Below, piece after piece: positions 24,734 through 36,427 of a stretch of DNA of 64,000 nucleotides. Made by a program: the position numbers and the translations under genes. Within the stretch, counting starts at the first letter, position 1. Every line of letters starts with the position of its first letter. Source of the DNA: Steinernema hermaphroditum (Eukaryota > Nematoda > Chromadorea > Rhabditida > Steinernematidae); contig CM059625.1 in NCBI GenBank assembly GCA_030435675.1, forward strand, positions 18,290,001-18,354,000. The letters run 5' to 3'. Under the pieces are notes generated by a model that saw nothing but the letters and a program-made list of their open reading frames with translations, made no database searches and was not told where the DNA came from.

Positions 24734-27700
24734 ATGCTCATATTCCAACTTATTTTGGTCGGTGTCGCATTTCTATGTGCCTTTGCACAGTCGGAACAAT
24801 TCTTGAGCAGCGGCGATGCACTTGAGTCTGGAAATTCAACCAAACCTTCATCAACACCCAGTTCCCCGGTACGAGCAGTCATTTACGGACTAAGAGCGGA
24901 GATGAGAGATGATGATGAACTGTCATTCGGATATGATCCAATCGGAGTTTGCATAATCAGCCCTGATGTGCCCATAAAGGTTGTAGTTTACGGAAACCGC
25001 CTGGAGCACGTTGCGCAGGTTTGCTTGTGGAAACTGTTTAAGCCTTCACAATATGCAATGTTTAGTTAATATTTACTTCGACTGAGAACTGTTCGGATCC
25101 AGCGCGAACAATCAATGCCGAAAACGACTTCAAAGTACATTTTGAACATAGAGCCGTTTTTGACCTTTCCCTTCCTGCCCTGCCGGAAAATGTTCATGTG
25201 TATAAAATGTGTGTCAAGCAGAAGACTCCAACCAACGACGGAATCCTATTGCCGGTCAGTTTTCAATATAAAAATGTTCCGAGCTGTTAGTAGATCGTCT
25301 TGGGAACTTAAGCAGTAACGCCCTTTTTGCCGATCACCCTTCATTCCATTCCAAACTTCAGATAGACGATGCAAGGACGTGGTTCACCACCGAACACCCT
25401 CCCAGGCAACACTACCTTCCGCTTCCAATTCAGATTGGCGTTATTGCATTCTTTCTGGTATTGTCAGCTCTTTTTTCTGGCCTCACATTGGGTCTCATGT
25501 CGTTGACACCGATGGAACTAGAGCTAGTGCAGAAGTCAGGTACCGTCTCATAATCGTTGGAGCGCTGTTACAAAGCGATGTTAAGGATCGCAGAAGGAAC
25601 AGAAATACGCAGCTACAATCCTTCCGATTCGAAGAAAGGGTAATCTGCTCTTGTGTTCCCTTCTTCTGGGCAACGTTATCGTTAATTCTGCCATTTCAAT
25701 TCTCTTTGGTGATCTTACAAGCGGATTTCTGGCTTTATTTATTTCCTCTGCCGGCATCGTCATTTTTGGTGAAATAGTTCCTCAAAGCATATGTGTTAAG
25801 TATGCTTGAAGAGATATATCTTTATTTTGCATGAATCACTTCAGGAAAGGCCTCGCAGTTGGAGCGTATACCATTGGCGTTACTAAATTCTTTATATTCC
25901 TTACCTTCCCCGTCGCCTGGCCAATTAGCAAGTTACTGGATTGTCTGCTTGGTGATGAATATGTATGTTACTGAAAGTGGATTTTAAAGGATAGGAGTTT
26001 TAAGGTTGCATACGACAGAAAACGTTTGATGGAGCTAATTAAACTTAATACAGTCAATCAAGATGGTCAATTGGCGGAAGAATTCAAAATAGCTGTTGGC
26101 GCAATGGAGTTATACGATAAGGTTGGAAAGGATGTTATGACCAGGATTGAAGATGTATTTATGCTGCCGAATAATACTATACTAAATGCGAAGACAGTAG
26201 CCGAAATCGTGAGGACCGGCTACACTCGCATACCAGTGTACATGACCGGTGACAAAAACTGCATAACAGATATACTTTTTGTGAAAGATCTGGCTCTTCT
26301 CGACCCTGATGACAACTTCACTGTCAAAACAGTGTGTGGATATCATCAACACCCAGTGAAGTTTGTTTTAGAAGACACACCGCTGAAGGTCATGCTGGAG
26401 GAATTCAAAAAGGTATAGTGCATTCCCACAAATCAAATAATCTACAAAAAATAGGGAGATTGTCATATGGCAATTGTGAACAGACCTAATGGCAATTCAT
26501 TTGATCTGGTTGGCATAGTTACATTAGAGGATATTGTTGAGGAGATTCTACAAGCGGAAATCGTAGATGAATTCGACGTTGTAACCGACAATGTTAACAG
26601 AACTAGAAGGAAGACAGTTCACGTAAGTTTCCAGTGGATACCAAAATTCGTCAGCATCGTCGCTTTACTCAACAACACTTAGCAATACCGTTTGCAACTA
26701 ATAATCATTTCAGCGCGATCTCACCAAATTTTTCGAGAAAGAAGTGCCGGATGCTTCGGTATCAATGCAAATTCAAATAGTAGCCGTACAATGGCTCGTT
26801 GCCAACGAACCAGCATTTTCAGAACAATACATCGACAGGAACGTTCTGGAACGACTTGTGCGGACAAACTGTAAAAAGGTATTGTTTAGTGAAACAAAAG
26901 ACTAAATGAATGTCTGCTGCATTCTAGATTGACATCTCAGCGCTGAAAGCCTTAACTGGTAAAGACTTTCCAGTGCTTCCAAAAACGGCCAAGTTGTTCA
27001 CAAAGGGCGAGATAAGCGACCGCTTTATCTTAATATTGGAAGGGCGTGCTGTGGTAACTATAGGTCAGGTGAGATATTCGCTTTTGATTTTTAAACAACC
27101 TATTGAAAAGCACTCTTAAGGATGAAATGAAATTCGATGCTGGCCCGTGGCATTCATTTGGAAACGAAGTTTTGCGCAAAATGACGCAAAACTATTCCAC
27201 CTTATCCAGGAGCATGTCTGTTGCGGGTATAGTATTCTTATTTGCAACGTTACAAAGTGGTGTTTCAGATGGGAAAGATTTTTCAGCGAGACGCCCAGAC
27301 TTAGCATTTGTACCAGATTACTCAGTTATCATTAAGGATGACTGCACGTATTTGGAAGTGACAGCCAGCTCTTACGTAAATGCGTATAGGGCTACGTTGA
27401 TGCAAAGAGAAATGGGGTACCGAGAAACGAATTTCACTAATACATTGTGTTCTAGGAAAGGGGACCTTCATTCCTCAAACACGTCTTTAAACGGATTACA
27501 AGAAGAAATGCATATCTCCAAACAGTCGCCTGCACACAAGTTTCCGCCTAACACGAGGTCTCCGATCCGGCGCATTCAGGAGGAAGCACCCGTGATACCA
27601 AGGCTATATGCAAACTTAAGCGAGGCACGTGCTGCAGTCAAGGCGCTAAACAGAATCGAAAGAGATCGCAGGGAAGAGCTGGAAGATATGAAAGACGAAG

Positions 27701-27756
27701 AACAAATAAATCTGCTGCGAACTAAAATAGAAGAAGAACACGACGAGAAGTTCTAA
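24734..27756 (+). CDS. CNNM-family divalent metal (Mg) transport protein
   Basis: Membrane protein of the CNNM/ancient conserved domain family, linked to Mg efflux and homeostasis. It begins with a signal peptide ([20 protein letters not shown]). An extracellular region comes next, then the DUF21 membrane domain (25420-25965). That domain contains [30 protein letters not shown] and [15 protein letters not shown] pair follows (26130-26580; [24 protein letters not shown]), and then a cyclic-nucleotide-binding-like domain (about 26710-27450; [20 protein letters not shown]). The tail is acidic and coiled. The frame break at about 25540-25590 resolves as a short intron. Splicing around 27215-27275 is uncertain. 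C. elegans has five cnnm genes; I do not choose among them. AATAAA lies near 27913. Confidence 0.92.
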
Positions 27757-28226
27757 ACAACCGTGCTGCTAAAACATGCGGGTTCACTATGGTGCTTTGT
27801 GAAATAGCCTAGAATTTTGTCCAATATATTGCTCGATTATAGAAATTGCTGTTTTATATAGCGACAGACAGCTGAATCGTGTTTATGAGTAAAAATTCTG
27901 TAGTTGCAAAAAATAAAACTTCTTGATAGTTCTTAAAGGAAAAACGGAAAAGGAAAAAAAAGGAAAAAAGCAACTCACTTTCAGCAATAAAGCAGTTCTG
28001 GTAAAAACGTGAATCTGGAAATGTTAACAAAGATCTGTACCATTTTTGCGAAAAAATTGTTTTGTACGAAGTTAAAGGAAATATTAGGTTGGTGCATTGA
28101 AAACTTGTAATGATTGTTTATTTACACAGTTTCAACCATTCCACTTCAACGTATGCACAGTTTGGCTAAGTAACCGCAGACCACTCCACAGGCAAATCCA
28201 GATTTCTCCTTTGTAGAAAATCAGAG

Positions 28227-28644
28227 TTGTAAACTGTTCCGGCTTCCAGAGGGAACTGGGACACCCGTAAGCCGTAGTTCCATCACCGTTGACAACAAGA
28301 TGTCGGGAGCCAGGAATCCGGCCGCGTGAGAAGTCGTACTGAAGGTCGCCGACGCTTTGAGGACGCCACCACCAGCGAAGACGCAACTCCCGAACGACGG
28401 ACTCCTCTCTCCGAAGCAGATGAAAACTCAGAAGTTGTGCGGCAAACGCCCGCGAAGAAGATGTTCCGTCACCATTTCCGAAGTTTCGCCGATTCCCAGA
28501 TGCCCCGTAAAGCGCGCCGTCTACGACCGGTTCGACACCACCGCTACGCTAGGGTTGAAGCCTGCAGCAATGAGACATCCTCTGTTTGTCTATTTTTTCG
28601 TTGTCCTTCAAGGCGCAAAGCCTTTGATTCGGGAAATAACGTAA
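28227..28644 (+). mobile_element. Retroposon family R, copy C (5'-truncated)
   Basis: Bounded by a 12-bp duplication, AGAAAATCAGAG (28215-28226) and AGAAAATCCGAG (28645-28656), one mismatch. It begins inside the family consensus at GTAAACTGTTCCGGCTTCC, so it lacks the 5' part present in copies A and B. It ends AATAACGTAA at the tail. It is inserted into the M2 element, whose own sequence resumes on both sides, so it is younger than M2. Confidence 0.72.
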
Positions 28645-29185
28645 AGAAAATCCGAGACTTCGAATCGAATAATATTTTAGTCCCATTTTCGACCTATTTG
28701 GCTTCCGAGTGATTTTCTCTGATCTCATCATTCCTCTGTTATAGTACGTAACCGATTGAGAACGTTCGAGTTAACAGAACATGGTGATCGGACGGCTCCA
28801 TCTTTTTGAGGTTAGGTCATGTTGTGTGACATATATGACGAACACAGCGATAGATTGATTCAGCAGGTTAGACCCAAGGATCTACGTGGTTGAAGGCAGC
28901 CACGTTTGTTTCACACAGTTCGCATTTCGCCATCTCAAATTTACGAATCTTCTCGTATCGAAGGATCACGCCTTATGAGACGTCATATATGCACAAAAAG
29001 ACACTAATCACATCGTAGTCGCTGATTTTCCTCTGGCTTCGTATTAGTATGCGCGGGCGTTGAAGTGGCGAAGAGCTTGAATCGAGTCGAAGCGGACGGA
29101 GCGGGATCCCATCTTCAGCTGGCAGCGCAGACGTCGGAGTTGCTACGCTTCTTCGGCTTCTCTGGCGGCGCGGGTGGAATCGGGC

Positions 29186-29345
29186 GGTTCTGACGGTCTT
29201 CTTGGCGAGACAGTGGAACTACGGCTCCCTGGTGTTCCAGGTCTTCTGGAAGCCGGGGCGATCATTACGCCACCAACGACGACCGAGAACGATCTCTCAT
29301 TCAACTCATTCGGCTCAGACAGCCTCAGAGAGCGAGCGAGTGGAC
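29186..29345 (-). repeat. Fragment of retroposon family R (copy E)
   Basis: The run GTGGAACTACGGCTCCCTGG and the following GTTCCAG...CTGGAAGCCGG match 10650-10710 of copy A in the same orientation, and GAGAGCGAGCGAGTGG echoes its 5' end. No tail or target duplication was found, so it is an eroded piece. Confidence 0.4.
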
Positions 29346-29369
29346 GACCCGACCGATCGCTGGGCGGTA

Positions 29370-30050
29370 CGTGACAACTCGCCGCCAGCCAACTCGCCGC
29401 CAGCGGAAATATACTGGAACTGCGCCGGCTACCATTTAGAGCACATAAAATTCCAGCGCTCGATTCTAGCCTATGTCACGCGTACTTTCAAAGCAGATTT
29501 GCAGAGAGTTAGTGATTGTCCACAGCAGATCAACTGATACGTTCGGGATCGCATAAAATCAACAGGGTTCAGCCTAAGCCCCCTAAATATCGTCAGACCT
29601 TGGTCAATATTGGATAAGGACTCGGATGAGTTGTTCTCTTTCCAGGTTTAGGCCGCTATACCGAGTTCGTAGTGAAGGCTAATATCCAGGCTTGGCTTAG
29701 ACTCATGTCTATTTGTTTTAAGCGAGCTCTGTAGTCCTGGAAGCTCAGGTTAGATATGGTTCATAATGTTCCTGACTCTTGTGAATATTCACTAGTTAGT
29801 TGCAAAGTTGCCTTCAAAGTGCGCGTAAACTAAGCTAGAATCAAGCGCAGGAATTTGGATGTGCTCTAAGTGGTAGCCGGCGCAATTATAGTATATTTCC
29901 GCTGGCGGCGAGTTAGCCGGCGGCGAGTTGTCCTGGTGGCGAGTTGTCCTGGGGGCGAGTTGTCCTGGCGGCGAGTTGTCCTGGCGGCGAGTTGTCCTGG
30001 CGGCGAGTTGTCCTGGCGGCGAGTTGTCCTGGCGGCGAGTTGTCCTGCTG
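29370..30050. repeat. Foldback element with two inverted arms
   Basis: The left arm (29371 to about 29510) and right arm (about 29795-29925) are inverted copies over some 130 bp, roughly 80 percent alike by eye. Both contain the stretch read as CGCCGGCTACCA...TAGAGCACAT, and both carry GCGGAAATATACT. The outer ends are GC-rich 15-bp units: two or so on the left (AACTCGCCGCCAGCC), about eight on the right. The loop between the arms is about 280 bp. Such tandem-ended inverted arms are typical of foldback transposons; no coding capacity is seen. Confidence 0.6.
29923..30046 (+). repeat. 15-bp minisatellite, about 8 units
   Basis: Tandem units of GGCGAGTTGTCCTGGC-type with a 15-bp period; the first few vary (GTGGCGAG, GGGGCGAG, AGCCGGCG) and the last five are identical. 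Because 15 is a multiple of three, all frames stay open through it, giving repetitive pseudo-proteins on both strands. Not a CRISPR array: no spacers. Confidence 0.85.
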
Positions 30051-30464
30051 ATCGCCGGGGACACAAATGAAAGACCCGCCACCTCAAGGTACCAAAAAAG
30101 GACGATTAAGATAGAATATACCTCCAACATCAAGAGGAATGCAGTGAATAAGTGGCAAATCATAGTGAACCCTGTACCCAACAACGCGCCGATCAATTGT
30201 GCACTAGGAGTAAATGTTGCAAAATTAGAGAATGTTTATCAAGTGTGCCATTTTCAATGCACCAACCCAGTACATATATGAGCAGCAAGCGGTTTATGTG
30301 TCCTTATCACCGACTAGATTGTTTGCGTCAATTGATTAGTGGACACTGCTCATTAACTAACGGCACTTCGGTGATGTGACTAGCGATGGTTTTATTTTTT
30401 TACTTTACGGACCGTCTTCCTTCCTTTTTGATGCGTGCGCTTTCAGAAACACGTAATTCAGAAA

Positions 30465-32118
30465 ATGCCCGACGATGAGGAAAAACAGCCGCTGCTGTCA
30501 ACGGAAGAGAAAAACATAATAAGTGGACGACAAGAAACTTCAGCTGTAAGGCCGAAGATTGGTTTTTTTGAAAGAAGGAGGAGGAGAAAGTCCTTTGCGC
30601 GGGTATAGTCACATTCTATAGTCATATTCGAACCACGAATAGCACATATTTAGTACTACGAGGAACAAGAAGAGTTAATTCAGCTGTACAGAGATGACGA
30701 TGAGTTGCTGCAGGGGTATGACAAACAGGCCCATACTGTGAAGTCCTCACTGCAGGAAGCAAAGGCGAGAAAAGTTGACAGTCTCCTATCTTCATTAACA
30801 TTTGTTCTCAACGTATGCCTTCTGTTCGGAAATCTCACAGCGGCAATTCTCTCACAATCACTCTCTGTTGTCAGGTTTGTCTAATCATAGTGCATTCCTC
30901 TCGTGTAATTCTCTATGATTATAGTGTTTTAATATTTTTTTTTGCAATTGAGAACTCAAAAAAGCAGTTGATAACAGAAGACACATTTTTCATCGCACGA
31001 TTTTTTTTGTTCAGATTTTGGTGGAACAGATAAATCCAGTGCAACTACAGCTTCCAGTTGTTCCCGGCGAAGAACGACCATTCAGCTCATTTGGCGAACC
31101 TAAGAAAGAGCTTTCGCACGTTTCGCATTAGATGTAACTAATTTTAGCGTTATGCACACTTTTGACTTTTTTGTTCCGTACAAACCACATATAGAACAAA
31201 CATCAATAAACCTATACATCCGTGAGCAGTTTGTTCCTCAGCTAGTGCTAACAAAAAAAAACCGAGCTTTTTCAGCGCGTTCATCGACTCTGCTATGGAC
31301 ATTACAAGTGGAGGTTTAATCTACTTGAGCCTACGAGCCATTGGCAACACTAACCGATATTTTTATCCTCGTGGAAGACACCGCCTTGAGCTTGTAGCTG
31401 TGGTTATAAGTTCCATCATAATGGGAGTTGCAAATATCATGATGATTGTCCAATCAGTGGAATCTATTATCAACAAAGCGGCAAGTTCTGGTATTGCTCG
31501 AGGGTAATTACACTTGTTACAGGTGCATCCGGACGCGAATATCCCAACAGTAATTATTTTAATTGGAGGGTGTTCGCTAAAAATTATTCTTCTGATTATC
31601 TGCATCAGGCACGGAACCACAAGCAGCAAAACACTAGCATTAGATCAACGTAACGACATCATAACTAGCTTAGTTGCATTAACAGGAGCCTATGTCGGCG
31701 ACCATTATTGGCTCTACGCTGACCCACTTGGAGCAATTCTGGTTTGGTAAGGGTACATATTTTGACTGATATCAAAGGGGCGCGTTCCAGCTCTTTCATC
31801 GCATTCTCGTGGTTCTATAACGCAATGGACCACATTCCACTGATGGTTGGTCGTCGTGCCGAGCAACAACACATCAGCCGGATACTGCGAATTGCAATCG
31901 AACACGACGATCAAATCAAATGTCTTGATCACATTATGGTATACCATACTGGAGCACAAGCCATTGTCGAGTTGCATATTGTGCTGGACGAGCATTTGCC
32001 ACTTAGAGTTACACACGACATCACAGAAGCTTTGGAGGAGAAAATACGTGCACTTGAATTTGTCGAACGGATTTTTGTTCATGTCGACTACCGGTGCGAC
32101 GGTGACGCCGAAGTCTAA
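30465..32118 (+). CDS. Cation diffusion facilitator, Mn-type (SLC30/CDF superfamily)
   Basis: A membrane exporter of divalent metal in exchange for protons. After a hydrophilic N terminus (MPDDEEKQPLLSTEEKNI), helices run from about 30780. The metal-site motifs in helices II and V read DSAMD (SAFIDSAMDITSGG, about 31285) and DQRND (LALDQRNDIITSLVAL, about 31645). DxxxD in both is the signature of the Mn-CDF group, as opposed to HxxxD in zinc transporters. A cytosolic C-terminal ferredoxin-like domain follows (about 31800-32110; AIVELHIVLDEHLPLRVTHD). The start follows an AATTCAG acceptor. The stop at 32116-32118 lies only 218 bp from the stop of the SLC41 gene on the other strand. Confidence 0.92.
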
Positions 32119-32336
32119 AAACCACTGGAGTTCTTACACCAAAGTTGAACCACGATTTGAAGCGTGTACATGACTTTTGTAATACTGAACATTTTTAACT
32201 GTTTGATTCTCATATTTATCCTTTTTACCAGTAAACAAGCAGTAGCTGCGAGTTTGATCAATAAATGCTATTTATTTAAATTAAACAGAAATAAAGCTAG
32301 CAGTATTACGCAAATGCACAGATATGTTATTTCATC

Positions 32337-34292
32337 TTAACGGGATTCATTGGACACGTTACGTGTGGTTGGTTGCGATCCAACTCCCGTAGCTCTTAGT
32401 AGCAAATTGAACAGGAGAGAGGACATAAGATCTCCAACACTCGTGATGATGGGGATTACATTTGAGTCAGGGTCCAATTTGTACTTCTGGAAAAGATGAC
32501 AGAGGAATCGTGCAGTTAGTAGCAGTACCACGGTCTAAATACAAACTGTGACCGATTATAAAAAAAATCACAACAACCTGTGCGGAGCCGGTTACAAAGT
32601 AGCACCCAAATATTGTGAAGTTGAATGCTCCGGAAAGAATTTCATCTATATCAATGAAGAAAAACGACATGCCAAGAAGTGGTAATGAAATAACGATAAG
32701 TAGTGTTGTGCAAGTTGCATTAGTTGCACCTAAAAACTTTGTCAAAGCTAAATACAGCTGAAACAAAGTCACGAACGCCTGTTCCAACCAAAAGTATTCC
32801 ACGGAAGAAGCAATCGGAAAACATCCAATAGTGACGTAGCCGTTCTCTCGCGCTGATCCGAAAATGATGATACAGTCCTGCTAGCTACAACAGCGGCCAC
32901 GTTTCCGCCAATTCCTAAAAGCCAATTAAAAGCCAAAGTCGATCAATTGCCGATTTCCGTCTGTTTTAGTTGCTACTTACCGTTAAGCAATGGTTGAAAT
33001 TTTTGCATATTCATACTTGTCGTTTCGTGCAGAAACGTCCCGGCTGCTAACTGCACTACTGTAGACAAAAATAGTGTGTACCAACCATGTTTGGCTGCCT
33101 TTTTGGTGGTTGTTTCGAAGGCGGCACAAAAGATGCAACCAACAAAAACAGCTCCCATTAACACAATAACAACGGTAAAAATTGTGGCGGAATAATCTCG
33201 ACCGAGCACACCAACTACCATACCCATTAAAGTGTACACAACAATACAAGCAACATCACCAATTAGGGCGCACACAGGAATCATAATACTATCGGGGTCG
33301 CATTTGTGGTCCAGGCACAATAGAATGATATAATAAACCACTACGGATATGAAAAACGCCGACAGAACCATGCTAACGTACACAATGGCGAATAGTAAAA
33401 AGTAGTCATCGACGGTCATCTAGGAATCACGTTATACATTAAGGAGAGTTTAAACATTTACGTCAGTAACAGATGTAAGAGTCGAAATTCCAAATACAGC
33501 GGTTAAGACGGTGGCAATGAAAATTGTCTGTGCTACAGCCAGTGCAACACTTGCGTAAAATATGGAGCCACAGCCATTTCCAAGACGGCCCATTCTTGCC
33601 TGAAACAAGTTCCTCTCCATCAAGCATGTATTTAATTCTCTCAAATTTAGTGGCCAGCACTCTTAAATTAAGAGTGCAGACCACTAAATAGTCTAGCTTA
33701 GTATTTTTTGATCCAAGTTTGTAAAATGACCAATCACGGTTAGACCACTTTTTGCCATAGCTAAACGTTGAGCAAAAACTTTAGACACACGCAGCTACTA
33801 TAAGGAAAAAGATTAGAAAAAACTTACAGCTGAAGACAGTCGGCTGACAAAGGTCATTTCGATATTACCCTTCGCACCACAAAGGACTGGTACAACTGAT
33901 ATTGCATGGGACACGTTCTGGAAGAATGTCGTTTGCGCGCAATAGTTCAGCACATGACCAGCGATTATGAAGCCAACGACACAAAGAGAGAGAGAGATCA
34001 ACGCCTGAAAAGAATGCTGACTTAGTTACGTTAACCTTTTCAATACATGTGCGAAGAATTGACGTTTTTTCTCGAACGTTGGCTGTTCTTCTTTTGTTAA
34101 GAGCGCTTCGAGCTTGTTCCTAAATTAGCAAACCGTTCACTGGGAGTAAATTTTGACGCACATAAATTCTACAGAATTTCCCAGGCTATCCTTTACACCA
34201 TTACATCCACAATGCTGCATTGTGCCAATCTTTGCGGTTGGTTGAGAAATAACTGTAACTTCATATATCTTATCATTTCGGCTGAGATCCAT
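32337..34292 (-). CDS. SLC41-family magnesium transporter (two MgtE-like halves)
   Basis: Membrane Mg transporter related to bacterial MgtE. First half: FFQNVSHAISVVPVLCGAKG then KGNIEMTFVSRLSSA (about 33830-33940), matching the SLC41 run [20 protein letters not shown], then KCDPDSIMIPVCALIGD (about 33255-33305). Second half: GIGGNVAAVVASR (about 32890-32925) and KLDPDSNVIPIITSVGDLMS (about 32420-32480). The paired DPDxxxIP...GD motifs mark the family. The start is placed at MDLSRNDKIYE (34290-34292); further 5' exons are possible. Reading frame changes near 32850, best explained by an intron from about 32880 to about 32785, but I cannot exclude an indel. C-terminal stop at 32337-32339. Confidence 0.85.
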
Positions 34293-34819
34293 ATTTGTCG
34301 CAGGTTTATCTGCAACAAAAACTTCAATGTTCACTGAAAGTTATCTTGTAGCCATATTAAAATTAGTTTCCAAGTCTCCTAAAGGTAAGCATCTTGGAAC
34401 ACAAACGCGAGCGCCCAGGACTGAACAGAGAAGGGAAAACGTCGAAAACCTTGTGCATGTAAAACAGCTACATACAACATTGTTTAAGGGGTGGATCCAC
34501 GCCTAGACATCACCGTGCCATCGAATTGTCATCTGTCTGAGTCGCACAAAGTGAGCAATAGTGACGCTGGACGGAAGGGAGGTAGGTGACCAAATCCCCA
34601 TCCACTTGATGAAGAGTCATCAAACAGCGCTGCCTGTTGTGGCTGTGAATGCAGACGAAGTTGCGCTGAGTACAACTCTCGCCACCGCGCTTTGTCTTTA
34701 AAAAAAGTGGATGCGCACTAAGTTTGTCACTGAGGAAATTTTCGTATATAAGTAATTCGTAGCAACAATATTTAAAACACACAGCATGATACAATTCAAA
34801 AATCAATGATATTTGTGAT
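34293..34819. other. Intergenic, no gene seen
   Basis: Separates two minus-strand genes. Short frames here have no splice logic or family resemblance. Confidence 0.5.
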
Positions 34820-35855
34820 CTATGACATAACGGTTTTTAGTCCATGCTTCTTTCTATGCCCCACCTTGCGAGACTTTGGCCTTTTATCCACTTTCTCGCT
34901 TCCATTTGCATTGTGAATGCGTGACACGCTTGGCCCTTCTCCTGGGTTCTTCTTTTTATTCGGTTTCTTTATGAGGCAAGAATTATGATAAGCATTCGCG
35001 CTTATAATAGACACTCTTACCTGTGCACGCTTTGAATTTCCCTCGTCCGATGTGCGCATAACGCGGATCTTTCGGCCAGCTAACTTTGTCTCATTTAACT
35101 TCAATGCATCTTTGGCCATTGATCGATCTTTAAAGCAGACAAATCCAAAACCTTTTCCGAGTCCTGTGCCTGTGTCACGCACGATACGCACGTAGTCAAC
35201 AGGCAGAATTCCTTGTGCTTCGAAATGTTGGCGCACCTCTTCTTCTTTCACCTCGAATGGTAAATTGCCGACGAAAACGGAGAGGTTGCTCGAATAATTT
35301 GGTTTTTCCGAGCAAAGATCCACTCGAAGTGGATAATTTTTCACAACTTGGCCGTTCCTAAATATTTTACATCACGATACGATGCAAACCACATACAGGG
35401 TATCCACTGCAATCCTTGCTTCTTCCTCTTGGCTATACCGTATGTAGTAGAATTGAGTTGGGATCTTCTCGTTCAATTGGTGCGTAATAACAGCTATACG
35501 CTTTCCCAAGGTTTGCTTGCCAGGGAAAACACCACGTAGACGGATCTTTTCAATCTTCCCCGCCTTTCCAAAAATGTTATGTAAGTCGCGCTTAGTTAGC
35601 TCGCGAAACACATTTCCTACAAACACCGTTCTCTTATTTTCTAATTCACGGTCCTCGCATGTCCGGTGAAGTTTTCGATTTGCACTAAAGAAGTTTTCAG
35701 CAAAAACTAGTTACTTCTTTTCCATACCGTTGAATTTTGCGTTGTTGGAGGCTTTTCGGTGTTGTGAAAGAATTATCTGCAAAATCATCTTCAAATTGTG
35801 TATATCCCACACTCTCCAACGCTTCTGAGAGACGAGTAAACGGCTTGCCGACCAT
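34820..35855 (-). CDS. RBM34/Nop12-like nucleolar RNA-binding protein, two RRMs
   Basis: Probably acts in ribosome-subunit maturation, as known for yeast Nop12. Two RNA-recognition motifs are in tandem. RRM1 begins VFVGNVFRELTKRDLHNIF (about 35575-35625), RRM2 LSVFVGNLPFEVKEEEVRQH (about 35220-35285) with the RNP1 motif GKGFGFVCF (about 35135-35160). The first RRM carries the long insert typical of this family. The C terminus is Lys/Arg-rich (KPNKKKNPGE, KRPKSRKVGHRKKHG), fitting nucleolar targeting. The start MVGKPFTRLSE (35853-35855) follows a GTTTCAG acceptor, so it may be trans-spliced. An intron with donor GTATGTGG (about 35357-35398) rejoins the frame. Confidence 0.88.
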
Positions 35856-36074
35856 TGTGCTGAAACACTGTATGAACAATTGTCGAAAGAAAAGCGCGAA
35901 TAGAGTTATCGATGCAACATTTATAAACAACAATAAAGTTCAACCTGATCACTACAAATGTATTTAATAGCGGTTATTCTTAAAAACAATTTGATGAACG
36001 TGGCATTGCAAGCAATTAAAGAGGTTACCGAGATATTAGGAATCTAACGTTACCTAGTTTTTGACCGAACATTG

Positions 36075-36300
36075 GATTTTTAATGGAGTGCAAACGCCTG
36101 CCTGACGCAGGAATAATGCTGTACGGTGTGAGAAATGCGATCGTTTTTAGCCACAATAAGAAAATCAATCTGTGCACAAATTTTTTGCCCTTTAATTGAG
36201 CATGTATGTTCGAGGATGAAACTTTCAATATTGCATATTTTTGAACAGATTTCTAACTGCTCCTTGCTTAATTCGTAATTTCCGGCCACTTTTATACCGT
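36075..36300 (-). CDS. Possible unknown minus-strand gene (exon pieces)
   Basis: A minus-strand frame reads DGIKVAGNYELSKEQLEICS and continues about 55 codons after a GTCTGCAG acceptor near 36302. A further open stretch, NSYDLARIQSDIADISNTYT (36340-36420), lies just upstream and can be joined by a 50-bp intron in phase 0. That piece overlaps the 5' end of the oppositely oriented uS7m gene. The peptide is helical. It vaguely recalls Mediator subunit 22, which I cannot confirm. No ATG was settled and the C terminus is unclear. It may be a real small gene or chance. Confidence 0.3.
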
Positions 36301-36427
36301 CCTGCAGACCGCGAAATTAACGGTTAACGATCAGCAATCTGTAGAGGTCGTTAACTAGCAATGTGTACGTATTGCTGATATCTGCGATATCACTTTGGAT
36401 ACGTGCCAAATCGTATGAATTTTTCAG

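Larger units (their letters stand above)
28085..30272. mobile_element. Mariner-ended element M2, expanded by nested insertions
   Basis: The left end TAGGTTGGTGCATTGAAAA (28085) and right end CATTTTCAATGCACCAACC (about 30249-30267) are inverted. TA sits next to both outer ends (28085-28086, 30271-30272). Internal blocks match copy M4: the stretch about 28675-28725 to 43805-43860, and 28921-28945 to 44205-44225. The extra length over M1 comes from a retroposon copy (28227-28644), a retroposon fragment (29186-29345) and a foldback (about 29370-30050). No transposase frame is visible. Confidence 0.6.
27757..30464. other. Repeat-packed intergenic region
   Basis: No gene is supported. The 3' flank of CNNM is followed by a long mariner-ended composite (28085-30272). 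Inside it sit a retroposon copy, a retroposon fragment and a foldback element with a minisatellite arm. The last 190 bp form the promoter side of the CDF gene. Confidence 0.65.

Noticed and set aside
28540..28552. GGTTCGACACC as a Pol III B box or tRNA gene in the retroposon
   Set aside because: It matches a B box but lies some 270 bp from the A-box-like word and no cloverleaf can be drawn.
29923..30046. CRISPR-like array
   Set aside because: Units are 15 bp, contiguous, without spacers, in a eukaryotic genome.
29866..30281. Repetitive open frames such as RTTRRQDNSPPGQLA and WRRVVL repeats
   Set aside because: They arise from the 15-bp minisatellite, which cannot introduce stops; no start, splice or domain support.
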